From Enterobacteriaceae bacterium RIT693 (GTDB taxonomy: Bacteria > Pseudomonadota > Gammaproteobacteria > Enterobacterales > Enterobacteriaceae), in assembly GCA_009668225.1 (NCBI GenBank), contig WJYK01000005.1, forward strand, positions 124,001-188,000: a stretch of 64,000 nucleotides of DNA, given 5' to 3'. Below, piece after piece: positions 56,543 through 64,000 of this stretch. The notes under the pieces are model-generated. The model saw only the letters and a program-made list of their open reading frames with translations, was not told the origin of the DNA and ran no database searches. Made by a program: the position numbers and the translations under genes. Within the stretch, counting starts at the first letter, position 1; every line of letters begins with the position of its first letter.

Positions 56543-57172
56543 TTGTTCCTTGCCCTGCAGCGCAACGTACTGCGTGCCCCGGACCAGTTTGAGATCCCGC
56601 CGAACACCGGGACGAGCGTCACGCCGGTGGAAACGCTGGTTGTGACGCCGCCGTCGGGTGATATCAGCTCAGATGGGTTACGGGACTTTATCTACTGGCG
56701 TCCAAACGCGGCCGGTACCGGCGTGGAGCCGGTGTATGTGATGTTGAGTAATCCCTATGGTGAAACGAACGCTAAAGGTAAATACAGCGGACGGGACTAT
56801 CATACGGACAGGGCAGGAGGCCCGATTCAGGAACTTGACTGGCGCACGGCAACCATAGACCGGGCAGGCGTGGATAAGGTGAAGCTGCATATAGGGCGTT
56901 TCGAGGAATCAGTTAATAACAAGGTGATGATTGACCGGCTGGAAAAAATCCTAAAGGGTGAGGTCCGGGCAACTGATATCGATAAACGGTTTTATACGCA
57001 TGAAATTAGGGAGCTTGAGCGATACCGAAATCTTGGAATTAAGGATGATGAGATTCCAGTAAATGACCATGAAGTTTGGAACAATACCCATACGGCGACC
57101 TTAGAAGATTATAAATTGAGTTCTGATGAGACACTTTTATATTCACCAGAAGCTCTGAATTCACAGGAATAG
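56543..57172 (+). pseudogene. Headless second toxin C-terminus (orphan module)
   Basis: An open frame of about 209 codons from a poor TTG at 56543. Codons ~20-70 repeat the end of the pyocin_S domain ([19 protein letters not shown]...[11 protein letters not shown]). The remaining ~140 residues are a different killer domain, with [49 protein letters not shown] and [13 protein letters not shown] do not recognise its fold; repeated His/Asp/Glu positions suggest a metal-dependent nuclease, which is inference. No N-terminal delivery region or convincing start is present, so it is probably silent until recombined onto the upstream gene. Confidence 0.75.
56611..56748 (+). repeat. Direct repeat copy 2 (orphan toxin module)
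   Basis: This is the second copy of the 138-bp repeat at 55561-55698. The first 76 bp carry scattered mismatches; the last 62 bp are identical. Recombination between copies would swap the colicin D tail for the downstream tail and delete the first immunity gene. Confidence 0.9.
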
Positions 57173-57188
57173 ATATTGAGGTATTTAT

Positions 57189-57479
57189 ATGATTGATTTT
57201 GATGAAATGGTTAAAAACGAAGATATGGCGGATGTTATTTTATTTCTGGTTGGTCGTTGGGAAGACGGTATAGGGTATCCAACCATGGACTTATTTTTTG
57301 GCAGGCATAAAGCTGCTGAAAAGTATGAATCATATAACATCAAATTGATTCGCGAGACAAAAAAACTGGAAGATAGTGGACAGATTTTTTCAGCTAAGAC
57401 GTATGGTACTGGCTGTAAAAAAGGCCCTAACTGGAAAGAGCCTAAGTTCGTGACCGAGAAAAAATACGGTATTACATAG
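57189..57479 (+). CDS. Putative immunity protein for the orphan toxin module
   Basis: This 96-aa small protein (MIDFDEMVKNEDMADVILF...) has no family I can name. Its place 16 bp after the orphan toxin end, small size and AT-rich composition fit a cognate immunity gene. It has a plausible GAGGTATTTAT site before the ATG. It could be expressed independently and protect against siblings carrying that toxin tail. A hairpin terminator follows at 57.5 kb. Confidence 0.65.
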   Translation: MIDFDEMVKNEDMADVILFLVGRWEDGIGYPTMDLFFGRHKAAEKYESYNIKLIRETKKLEDSGQIFSAKTYGTGCKKGPNWKEPKFVTEKKYGIT

Positions 57480-57522
57480 GATAAGCCGCTATCCAGTATC
57501 CTTTCTCCGGGAAGGCCAATGT

Positions 57523-57551
57523 AAAAGGGGCCGTATTGAAAACGCCCTTTT
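57523..57551 (+). terminator. Terminator after the toxin/immunity island
   Basis: AAAAGGGGC and GCCCTTTT form a stem with a 12-base loop, ending in TTTT, 44 bp after the second immunity gene. Confidence 0.75.
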
Positions 57552-57655
57552 ATGCTGATGGTCGGTGTAGTCTTTTTTATCTCAACAAGCGATAGCCGGG
57601 TAGCCGCCGTGGAGTTGGTCTATAGAGTGATCACCGCCAGTGGATTGGCTTATTG

Positions 57656-58639
57656 TCAGGCAAACTGGCGAATATGCCGGTCGATAAGCGCCAGCAGCCT
57701 CTGGTTATCCACGGTTTGCAGCAGCGTCACCGGCTTGCCCTGCGGGGCGTCAACGTTTACCGCCAACCTCAGGTGTTCCGGGCCATAGCGTAGCGTTCTG
57801 CCGCGGCTCAGCCCGCTCAGCGAAACGTCCACATAATCCTGCGTCCAGCTTACCAGTTCGGGCTCTAACAGCCAGGCGACGGTCAGCACATCGTGGATCC
57901 AGCAGCCGGGGAGCTGGCGCGTCTGCATGGAAAAATCCATCCACGGACGAATGGTCTCGACGAGAAAACGGCTCAGGCGGTTATCGCAGGTGGCCAGCGT
58001 ATCCAAATCCCGATGGGTCATCATGGTTTGGGTGGTGACGTCCATCGGCACCAGAACGATGTTTGCGTCGCTGGTCAGCACGGCGTGTGCGGCCTCCGGA
58101 TCAACGCCAAAATTGGTGTCTTTCAGGTAACCGTCAACGTTAAACACGCCGCCCATAATCACTATCTCTTTCACCGCGTTCGCCATCTGCGGATACAGCT
58201 GCAAAGCCAGCGCCACGTTGGTCAACGGACCGATAGCAATCAGCGAGATTTCGCCAGGATTCGCGCAGATAAGCTCGCCCATCTTATGCACCGCCAGCGG
58301 GGCCACTTCGGCCAGCATTTGCGGGGCAATCACGTCCTTCCAGAGATGGCGCAGGCCCACTTTATCGACCTTATGATCCAGGTGTTCACGCCACGGTGCC
58401 GACGGCTCAATCAGCGCGCGCGAGGCGCCCCTGGCGACCTCAACGGACATGCCGAGTCGGGCGACTAAATCAGACGCGACGGCGTAGCCCACTTCGCTTG
58501 GCGTATTGCCGGATACGGTGGTGATAAGCTCCAGAGAAATCTCCTGGGCCGCAATCGCCAGGGCCAAGGCCAGGCCATCATCTACGTTAGCCCCGGCAAC
58601 GCCGTTACCCGGATCGCAATCGATAATTAAACGCTTCAT
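57656..58639 (-). CDS. Inosine-uridine preferring nucleoside hydrolase family protein
   Basis: This 327-aa enzyme would hydrolyse the N-glycosidic bond of ribonucleosides. The calcium-binding N-terminus reads IDCDPGNGVAGANVDDGLAL, the subgroup with an insertion between DPGN and the second Asp pair. IGPLTNVALAL and IMGGVFN are present, and the catalytic His lies in GCWIHDVLTVAW. It is 5 bp downstream of a LacI-type regulator gene, on the same strand, and probably in one operon with an MHS transporter further upstream, suggesting uptake and cleavage of a nucleoside. Confidence 0.87.
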   Translation of the reverse strand: MKRLIIDCDPGNGVAGANVDDGLALALAIAAQEISLELITTVSGNTPSEVGYAVASDLVARLGMSVEVARGASRALIEPSAPWREHLDHKVDKVGLRHLWKDVIAPQMLAEVAPLAVHKMGELICANPGEISLIAIGPLTNVALALQLYPQMANAVKEIVIMGGVFNVDGYLKDTNFGVDPEAAHAVLTSDANIVLVPMDVTTQTMMTHRDLDTLATCDNRLSRFLVETIRPWMDFSMQTRQLPGCWIHDVLTVAWLLEPELVSWTQDYVDVSLSGLSRGRTLRYGPEHLRLAVNVDAPQGKPVTLLQTVDNQRLLALIDRHIRQFA

Positions 58640-58644
58640 GTTAC

Positions 58645-59673
58645 TTATGACTTCCTGCTTGTGGTGAGGGATCGGCAGCCGCAGGACTCGCCAATCTCCA
58701 GCTCAAAATCAAATTCATATTTATGCGGCTGCCCGTCCCACTTCTTCAGCATTTCGATGGCCTTCTTCGCCATTTGCGTGACCGGCTGGCGCACGGTGGT
58801 TAAAGAAGGGACGTTAAAGGCCGACTCAAGGGTGCCGTTAAAGCACACCAACGCCAGGTCCTCTGGCACCGAAAGCCCGTGTTCAGACAGCGCTCTCAGG
58901 CAGCCAAAGGCCTGTTGTTCATTGGTGGCAAACAGCGCGCGAGGCAGTTCGCCCGCCAGCATTTGCTTTGTTGCGTCGTAGCCGCCCTGGCGGGTGTAAT
59001 CCGTTGGAAAAATCCATTCCGGGCGCAGCGTCAAATCTGCCTCTTCCAGCGCCAGCCGCCAGCCGCGGATACGATCCTGAGTGTTCAGCATCTCCTGCGG
59101 CCCGCAAATAATGGCGATATCGCGATAGCCATGCTCAATCAGGTGGCGGGTTGCCCGCCGGGCCGCGTGCTGTTCGTTTACCTGAATCGAGCAGACGTTC
59201 AGCTCCGGTTCGACCCTGTCCAGCATCACGCAAGGCGTGCCGCTGGCCTGGATAAGATCGATATAAGGGTGCCTGTCGACGCTGGTATAAATCAGCCCGT
59301 CAACCTGGCGATGCAGCAGGTTGTTGATAAGCTCCAGCTCGCGGGCGCGGTCATCACCCGAATCGCCCAGCAGCAGCACCCGGCCATCGGCAAAGGCCTC
59401 CTGCTGGAGAGCGTGCGCCATGGACGAGATAAACGGATTGGCGATATTGGGCACGACTAAACCGTAGGTGCGCGTGGTGCCGCTGGCTAAAGCCCGGGCG
59501 ATGCCGTTCGGGCGATAGCCGGTTTTCTTGATAGCGGCGAGCACGCGCTCGCGGGTGGCCTGCGCAACCGGGCGCGGGCCGTTGTTAATCACGTAGCTGA
59601 CGACCGCAACGGAAGTGCCTGCTTCTTTGGCGACTTCAGCGCGGGTAACGCGGTGTACATGAGGCTTAGTCAC
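58645..59673 (-). CDS. LacI-family transcriptional regulator
   Basis: This 342-aa regulator has the LacI headpiece RAEVAKEAGTSVAVVSYVIN and hinge helix RPNGIARALASG, then a periplasmic-binding-like effector domain ending with the C-terminal motif GESCGCRS. The start is GTG 59673 with an AGCAGG site. It is immediately upstream of the nucleoside hydrolase gene. Its likely operator is the perfect palindrome with central CG at 61425-61442. The effector is probably the nucleoside or a breakdown product; that is inference from neighbours. Confidence 0.88.
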   Translation of the reverse strand: MTKPHVHRVTRAEVAKEAGTSVAVVSYVINNGPRPVAQATRERVLAAIKKTGYRPNGIARALASGTTRTYGLVVPNIANPFISSMAHALQQEAFADGRVLLLGDSGDDRARELELINNLLHRQVDGLIYTSVDRHPYIDLIQASGTPCVMLDRVEPELNVCSIQVNEQHAARRATRHLIEHGYRDIAIICGPQEMLNTQDRIRGWRLALEEADLTLRPEWIFPTDYTRQGGYDATKQMLAGELPRALFATNEQQAFGCLRALSEHGLSVPEDLALVCFNGTLESAFNVPSLTTVRQPVTQMAKKAIEMLKKWDGQPHKYEFDFELEIGESCGCRSLTTSRKS

Positions 59674-59703
59674 TGAATACCTGCTTTATTTGGCTGGCGC
59701 TAT

Positions 59704-59899
59704 ACTCGTCATACTTCAAGCCACAGGTGCGTTGGCTGCACCCCATTATTCGGCTCATCCATGAGCCTCACCCTAAAGGGCCGCTGCGGGCAGCGTTCAA
59801 ATCTGTTCCCGACAGATTTGTCACCTCAGTCACATAGTGAGCTATGCTCCTGAGGATTTACGGTCTTGCCGCCTGCCTGTAACTCGAATTATTTAGAGT
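59704..59899. repeat. ERIC element carrying an internal insertion (~196 bp)
   Basis: The ends ACTCGTCATACTTCAAGCC and CTCGAATTATTTAGAGTG, and the centre CAGTCACATAGTGAGCTATG, are ERIC-like. An extra ~70 bp lies between the TTGGCTGC arm and the centre, itself containing the hairpin AAATCTGTtcccgACAGATTT. ERICs with insertions of this size are known. It separates the transporter gene from its presumed regulator. Confidence 0.85.
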
Positions 59900-59960
59900 G
59901 TAAACAGAGCCACAGCATAAAGCTTTGCTCCGTAAAAATCGCCGTCAACTCTGTGACAAA

Positions 59961-61355
59961 TCAAATAGCGTCTTCCGGCAGGTTCAGGTCGCGGCCTCGT
60001 GTTTCCGGGGCAAAGAAGGTTGTGACCAGACCGATTCCTGCCATGACCGCAAAATAGAGCGCGATTGGCCACCAGTGCCCGGTCCAGGAGAGCAGCGCGG
60101 CAGCAACCAGCGGTGCGGTTCCGCCGGAAAGCATAGAGCCGAGTTCTTTAGCAAACGCCATTTTGGTGTAGCGGTTAGTCACGCCGAACAACTCTACGCC
60201 CCAGGCCGCCTGCACGCCGAAAATCCCCAGCGAAGCCAGTCCCATGCCGACGACGATGGTGGGAATAACGATCATCGGCTCACGTGAGTCCAGCAGCATA
60301 AAGGCCGGGAAAGCGTAGATAATCAGCAGCAGGCAGAACCAGCGGTAAACAATACGGCGGCCAAAGCGGTCGGAGAGCCAGCCGGCAAAAGGAATGATCG
60401 CGAAGCCCAGCACCGAGGCGATAAGCACGGCCAGCGTGGGGACGGATTTATCTACCGCCAGTACTTTGGCGACGTAGCCGATGATAAACCCCTGAGCGAG
60501 ATAAGACGGACCGTTTTCGCCAATGCGTAGCCCGACCATGGTCCAGAAAGCGCGAGTGCGTCGCCAGAAGCTGCGGGGGTCTTTCTGCTGCTGGGCCAGC
60601 CCTTTTTCCATGCTCTGTTTACGCTCGGCTTCCAGCAGCGCTTTCTGACGTTCAAAGACCGGCGTTTCACGCAGATGCTGACGGATGATCAGGGCAACAA
60701 CGGCAATCAGCATGCTGCACAGGAACGGAATGCGCCAGCCCCAGGAAAGCAGCGCGTCTTTATCCATTTGCAGCACCAACAGCCAGGTCAAAGAGGCCAG
60801 CAGCGTACCGCTGTTCGAGCCCAGCCCGATAATCGACGATATCAGCCCACGGCGTTTTACCGGAGCATACTCACCCAGCATCACGGTGCCGCCGGACAGC
60901 TCCGCGCCCGCGCCCAACCCTTGAGCAAAGCGCAGGATCACAAGACAGGTCGGTGCCCAGACGCCAATTTGCGCGTAGCTCGGGATAAGCCCGATTAAAG
61001 TCGTGGAGCAGCCCATCAACGCGATGGTAATGACCATCACTATTTTTCTGCCGTAGCGGTCTCCCAGCCTGCCAAACAGCAACGCGCCAATCGGGCGGGC
61101 GATGAACCCGACGGAGTAGGCGGCAAAGCTTGAGAGCAACGCCATGACCGGCGTGGCATCCGGGAAGAAGACGTCACCGAAGATGATACCGGCCGCCAGG
61201 CCGTAAAGCGCGAAGTCGGCATATTCCATGGTGGTGCCAAGCCAGCAGGAGAAGGTGGCTCGAATAAAATCACGTTTACCTTCAGGGGTCGCCAGGCGTT
61301 CCTCCGCAGCGTGCTGCGCGTCAGCCTGAGGTGGGGGGAAAGTGCTTGTCGTCAT
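59961..61355 (-). CDS. MHS-family MFS transporter
   Basis: This 464-aa, 12-helix symporter belongs to the metabolite:H+ symporter family, related in fold to YhjE. It has TTMEYADFALYGLAAG in helix 1, FGRLGDRYGRK in loop 2-3, GAGAELSGGTVMLGEYAP in helix 4-5, and a long central loop (~225-260). ATG 61355 is chosen with GTGAGA upstream; GTG 61367 is possible. A perfect palindrome 70 bp upstream suggests LacI control. Transport of a nucleoside or related compound is inferred from the downstream nucleoside hydrolase. Confidence 0.85.
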   Translation of the reverse strand: MTTSTFPPPQADAQHAAEERLATPEGKRDFIRATFSCWLGTTMEYADFALYGLAAGIIFGDVFFPDATPVMALLSSFAAYSVGFIARPIGALLFGRLGDRYGRKIVMVITIALMGCSTTLIGLIPSYAQIGVWAPTCLVILRFAQGLGAGAELSGGTVMLGEYAPVKRRGLISSIIGLGSNSGTLLASLTWLLVLQMDKDALLSWGWRIPFLCSMLIAVVALIIRQHLRETPVFERQKALLEAERKQSMEKGLAQQQKDPRSFWRRTRAFWTMVGLRIGENGPSYLAQGFIIGYVAKVLAVDKSVPTLAVLIASVLGFAIIPFAGWLSDRFGRRIVYRWFCLLLIIYAFPAFMLLDSREPMIVIPTIVVGMGLASLGIFGVQAAWGVELFGVTNRYTKMAFAKELGSMLSGGTAPLVAAALLSWTGHWWPIALYFAVMAGIGLVTTFFAPETRGRDLNLPEDAI

Positions 61356-61424
61356 TAGGGTTCTCACAGAGATCGAACGTTATCCGTCGGCGAAGATGCC
61401 ATTTTTTAATCATTTCACTCAGTG

Positions 61425-61442
61425 TATCTACGCGCGTAGATA
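61425..61442. promoter_or_regulatory. 18-bp perfect palindrome, likely LacI-type operator
   Basis: TATCTACGCGCGTAGATA is fully symmetric with a central CG, the hallmark of LacI-family sites. It is itself framed by AATCATTT (61409-61416) and AAATGATT (61447-61454). It lies 70 bp upstream of the transporter start, in an operon that includes a LacI-type regulator. Confidence 0.75.
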
Positions 61443-61970
61443 GATCAAATGATTAAACCGAAAGTGAGAGTAAGGTAACTAAATGACAGAAATATGACGG
61501 AAGGAATGACCCTCACCCTCTCTCCTTTGGGCTCTCTTATACAAATTTGCCTTTAAAATATTCCGGGATATGTCTTTCGATCCGCAGTTATTCCGTTCAC
61601 CCGTAGATCTGTTTTCCCCTGCACGTTCGCAGCACGGTGAACGTGTCCGGGGGATAACGCCATCTCCCGAACAGCCCCGGCGCCCGGCGAGCTCATCGCC
61701 GCTAAAGCGGTAAACCCACCGGCTATCACCCAAACATTCGGGGTCGTTCGCGATTCGTTCCCGACGATCGCTCTCTTTCGCTGCTCCCGGCAGCTCAACC
61801 CCGCCTGAGTTGGGTCATAACCGGGGGCGATGAGAGCCGGGAACAAGGGCGTGGCTGTGGAACTTGCAGCAACTGTGACGTTCTGTGTGGCTGCGGATTT
61901 GAACCTTAGCCGATCCTTCATAGAACGTATTTGTGACTAAGAGACAATCCCGAAAGAGTGAGGGGAAATA
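61443..61970. other. Non-coding or degenerate stretch between MHS transporter and dsdA
   Basis: The left part holds a truncated CCCTCACCCTCTCTCC repeat at about 61508-61525. The middle has a CACGTTC/GAACGTG hairpin near 61620-61642. One weak open frame (61553-61921, minus) is listed separately. No promoter or tRNA was recognised. Composition differs from flanking genes, suggesting imported or decayed DNA. Confidence 0.5.
61553..61921 (-). CDS. Hypothetical small ORF, possibly mobile-element derived
   Basis: This 122-codon frame (MKDRLRFKSAATQNVTVA...) lies 50 bp downstream of dsdA. It has the stretch CREQRKRAIVGNESRTTPN and the Ala/Gly-rich ALAAMSSPGAGAVREM, which vaguely recall small proteins near P4-like phage regions in enterobacteria; I cannot name a family. 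There is no clear ribosome-binding site. It may be a remnant or not a gene at all. Confidence 0.3.
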   Translation of the reverse strand: MKDRLRFKSAATQNVTVAASSTATPLFPALIAPGYDPTQAGLSCREQRKRAIVGNESRTTPNVWVIAGGFTALAAMSSPGAGAVREMALSPGHVHRAANVQGKTDLRVNGITADRKTYPGIF

Positions 61971-63299
61971 TCAGCGAGCCTTCGCTAAATACTGCGTCAT
62001 CTCAGCCTCAGGCACCATACCGCCCCCGGTGGCCCAGACCAGATGCGTCGCGTTATTAAGCTGCTGGGCGCTAAAGCCCTGCATCTCGTGGTAAGAGGCG
62101 GTGGCACAAACCCGCTGCGGCCCGGCCATGCCTGCCAGGGCCGAAGGCTCCAGGCGAATATTTTCTTCTTCCGCCAGCCAGCCGAGCATGTTGTACAGCG
62201 TTTGATCGTCCACGGTATAGAAGCCGTCCAGCAGCCTTTGCATCGCTCTGCCGACAAAGCCGGAAGCCCGTCCCACGGCCAGGCCGTCGGCGGCGGTCAG
62301 GTTATCGATGCCGATATCCTGCACGGAAAGCGCATCATGCAGGCCGGTGTAAACGCCCAGTAGCATGCAGGGGGAGTGGGTTGGCTCGGCAAAAATACAG
62401 TGAAGGTGGTCGCCAAAGGCCAGCTTCAGCCCAAATGCTACGCCACCGGGGCCGCCGCCGACGCCGCAGGGCAGATAAACGAATAAAGGGTGCTGCTCAT
62501 CGACGGTAATAGCCTGCCGTGAGAATTGGTCTTTCAGCCTTTGCCCGGCGACGGCGTAACCCAGGAACAGCGTGCGAGAGTTTTCATCATCGATAAAGAA
62601 ACAGTTGGCGTCCGCCTCGGCGGCTTTTCGCCCCTGCTCAACGGCGACGCCGTAATCTTCGGCGTATTCAACCACCTCAACGCCGTGGCTGCGCAGTTTG
62701 GCTTTTTTCCATTCGCGTGCGTCGGCGGACATATGCACCGTGACGCGGAAGCCAATGCGGGCGCTGATGATACCAATCGATAAACCCAGGTTGCCGGTAG
62801 AGCCAACGGCAATACTGTAGCGGCTGAAAAACTCGCGTAATTCAGGGGACAGCAGCCGGCTGTAGTCATCTTCAAGGCTAAGTAACCCGGCCTCGATGGC
62901 CAGTTTTTCCGCGTGAGTCAGGACTTCATAAATGCCCCCGCGAGCCTTAATCGAGCCAGAAATCGGCAGATGACTGTCTTTTTTCAGCCACAGCTTGCCG
63001 CAGACTGTCTGCCCATTTTCTTTTTCCAGCCGCTTTTGCATCGCCGGAATGGCGGCCAGCTCTGACTCGATAATACCGCCGGTTGCGGCGGTTTCCGGGA
63101 AGGCTTTCGCCAGGTAAGGCGCAAAGCGATCCAGCCGGGCGTGCGCCTCTTTTACGTCCTGCTCTGTCAGGCCAACATGCGGTAGGCCTTCGGCGAGGGA
63201 GGTGGCTCCCGGGTTAAACCAGGTGGTTTCGTTCAGGGCGGTAAGCTCGCTAAGCAGCGGGAATTTTTCGGTTAATGCGTGCAGTTCTGTCGATTTCAT
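61971..63299 (-). CDS. dsdA: D-serine ammonia-lyase DsdA
   Basis: This 442-aa PLP enzyme deaminates D-serine to pyruvate and ammonia. The Schiff-base lysine is in SGSIKARGG (near residue 118), the phosphate-binding loop is [14 protein letters not shown], and the C-terminus ends MTQYLAKAR. Length equals E. coli DsdA, and the gene looks intact. Upstream, the transporter dsdX is reduced to a stub and the normal dsdX/dsdC divergent promoter has been deleted, so expression is doubtful unless another promoter took over. Confidence 0.95.
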   Translation of the reverse strand: MKSTELHALTEKFPLLSELTALNETTWFNPGATSLAEGLPHVGLTEQDVKEAHARLDRFAPYLAKAFPETAATGGIIESELAAIPAMQKRLEKENGQTVCGKLWLKKDSHLPISGSIKARGGIYEVLTHAEKLAIEAGLLSLEDDYSRLLSPELREFFSRYSIAVGSTGNLGLSIGIISARIGFRVTVHMSADAREWKKAKLRSHGVEVVEYAEDYGVAVEQGRKAAEADANCFFIDDENSRTLFLGYAVAGQRLKDQFSRQAITVDEQHPLFVYLPCGVGGGPGGVAFGLKLAFGDHLHCIFAEPTHSPCMLLGVYTGLHDALSVQDIGIDNLTAADGLAVGRASGFVGRAMQRLLDGFYTVDDQTLYNMLGWLAEEENIRLEPSALAGMAGPQRVCATASYHEMQGFSAQQLNNATHLVWATGGGMVPEAEMTQYLAKAR

Positions 63300-63316
63300 A
63301 ACGAGCCTCCTGGCGC

Positions 63317-63424
63317 TCAGATGATAAAGGAAAGCAGGAATGTGCCGGCCAGTGCAACTAAAGAAGCGATGAATGTCGCCGTGGTGTAGTACTTAAAGGT
63401 TTCATGGCGCGTGGCGCCCATCAT
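63317..63424 (-). pseudogene. dsdX: dsdX remnant (last ~33 codons)
   Basis: The minus strand reads [16 protein letters not shown] then [17 protein letters not shown] and stop, matching the extreme C-terminus of the D-serine permease DsdX. All upstream membrane segments (over 400 codons in E. coli) are missing. Similarity stops at about 63420, exactly where dsdC similarity begins on the opposite strand, so one deletion joined the two genes. Confidence 0.88.
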
Positions 63425-64000
63425 CGCCATCAATCTTTTGCGCTGACGGCGGATGAACTGTCGCTGAGCCCCAGCGCGGTCAGCCATCGGATAAACCAGC
63501 TGGAAGAGGAGCTGGGGATCCAGCTTTTTGTTCGCTCGCACCGTAAAGTGGAGCTGACGCATGAAGGCAAGCGGGTGTTCTGGGCGCTGAAATCGTCTCT
63601 GGATACCTGCCGGTTTGCAGCCCGGAATATGCCCGACGCTTTGAACTTCATTCCCGGCCTTCTCAGCTGCGCCACTGCACTTTGCTGCACGACCGGCAGG
63701 CTTGGAGCAATAATTCCGGCACCGACGAGTGGTACAGCTGGGCGCAGCAGTTTGGCATTGATCTGCCGGCCTCGACGGGCATAGGCTTCGATCGCTCCGA
63801 CCTGGCGGTGATTGCCGCGATGAACGACGTTGGCGTGGCGATGGGGCGAAAAAGGCTGGTGCAAAAGCGGCTGGAGCGGGGCGAGCTCATCGCCCCTTTT
63901 GGGGATAACACGTTGAAATGCCATCAGCATTACTACATTTCGACCCTTGCTGGCCGACAATGGCCGAAGATTGACGCTTTTATCAGCTGGCTTAAGGCCC
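63425..64000 (+). pseudogene. dsdC: dsdC pseudogene, 5'-truncated with internal deletion
   Basis: This is the remnant of the LysR-type activator of D-serine catabolism. The frame enters at RHQSFALTADELSLSPSAV (about residue 30), so the start and first helix are gone. It continues through RINQLEEELGIQLFVRSHRK to WALKSSLDT at about 63605, then jumps to LPVCSPEYARRFELHSR in another frame; about 95 codons are missing. The second part runs in frame to the window edge (GRQWPKIDAFISWLKA). A functional activator cannot be made. Confidence 0.88.

Noticed and set aside
55561-56748. CRISPR-like repeat arrangement
   Set aside because: Only two copies, 138 bp long and coding for protein; it is a toxin-domain duplication.

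Overview
The window is about 64 kb of chromosome from a member of the Enterobacteriaceae, close to the replication origin. The evidence is E. coli-like gene order and protein sequences (bcs, yhj and dgo genes, rpmH-rnpA-yidD-yidC-mnmE, dnaA-dnaN-recF-gyrB), ERIC elements, and a perfect sigma-28 promoter upstream of pdeH. The genus cannot be fixed from the sequence alone. tnaCAB is absent from its usual place beside mnmE, and a plant-sugar and alpha-glucoside repertoire is present.

Layout. (1) 0-19 kb is the yhj block: the end of bcsZ, bcsC (cellulose export), the EAL phosphodiesterase pdeK, dctA, yhjJ, kdgK, pdeH, yhjG, yhjE, a hexapeptide acetyltransferase, yhjD, yhjC and an SDR. (2) 19-22.6 kb holds yieH, adeP, chrR and yieE. 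In E. coli these lie far from yhj, so a rearrangement junction falls near 19.05 kb. (3) 22.9-35 kb is the core replication and membrane-biogenesis block, mnmE to gyrB, plus yidB and yidA. (4) 35-40 kb is the D-galactonate operon dgoRKADT with two operator half-elements. (5) 40-45 kb has a Tat-exported agmatine-deiminase-like protein, a LysR regulator fused in frame to YidR, yidQ, and ibpA/ibpB with a sigma-32 promoter and RNA thermometers. (6) 45-51 kb has yidE and yidP with a divergent alpha-glucoside PTS permease and 6-phospho-alpha-glucosidase. (7) 51-54.4 kb has a GH5-like protein lacking its catalytic glutamates and a polar amino-acid ABC importer.

(8) 54.6-57.5 kb is the most unusual region, a polymorphic toxin locus. 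A pyocin_S/colicin-D-type toxin and its immunity gene are followed by a fragment of an AraC-type regulator. After that comes a second, headless toxin C-terminus with its own putative immunity gene. The two toxin ends share a 138-bp direct repeat whose last 62 bp are identical, the arrangement expected for toxin-tail exchange by recombination. (9) 57.6-61.5 kb holds a nucleoside hydrolase, a LacI-type regulator and an MHS-family transporter, with an 18-bp perfect palindrome upstream of the transporter as the likely operator. An ERIC element with an internal insertion sits between transporter and regulator. (10) 61.5-64 kb is a decayed D-serine locus: dsdA is intact, but a deletion has fused the last ~33 codons of dsdX to a 5'-truncated and internally deleted dsdC, removing the divergent promoter.

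Several intergenic gaps carry repeats or hairpins: ERIC elements at 7.8 and 59.8 kb, CCCTCTCCC/GGGAGAGGG hairpins at three convergent gene ends, and a repeat-like 147-bp insertion between dnaN and recF. No tRNA, rRNA, CRISPR array or intact insertion sequence was seen.
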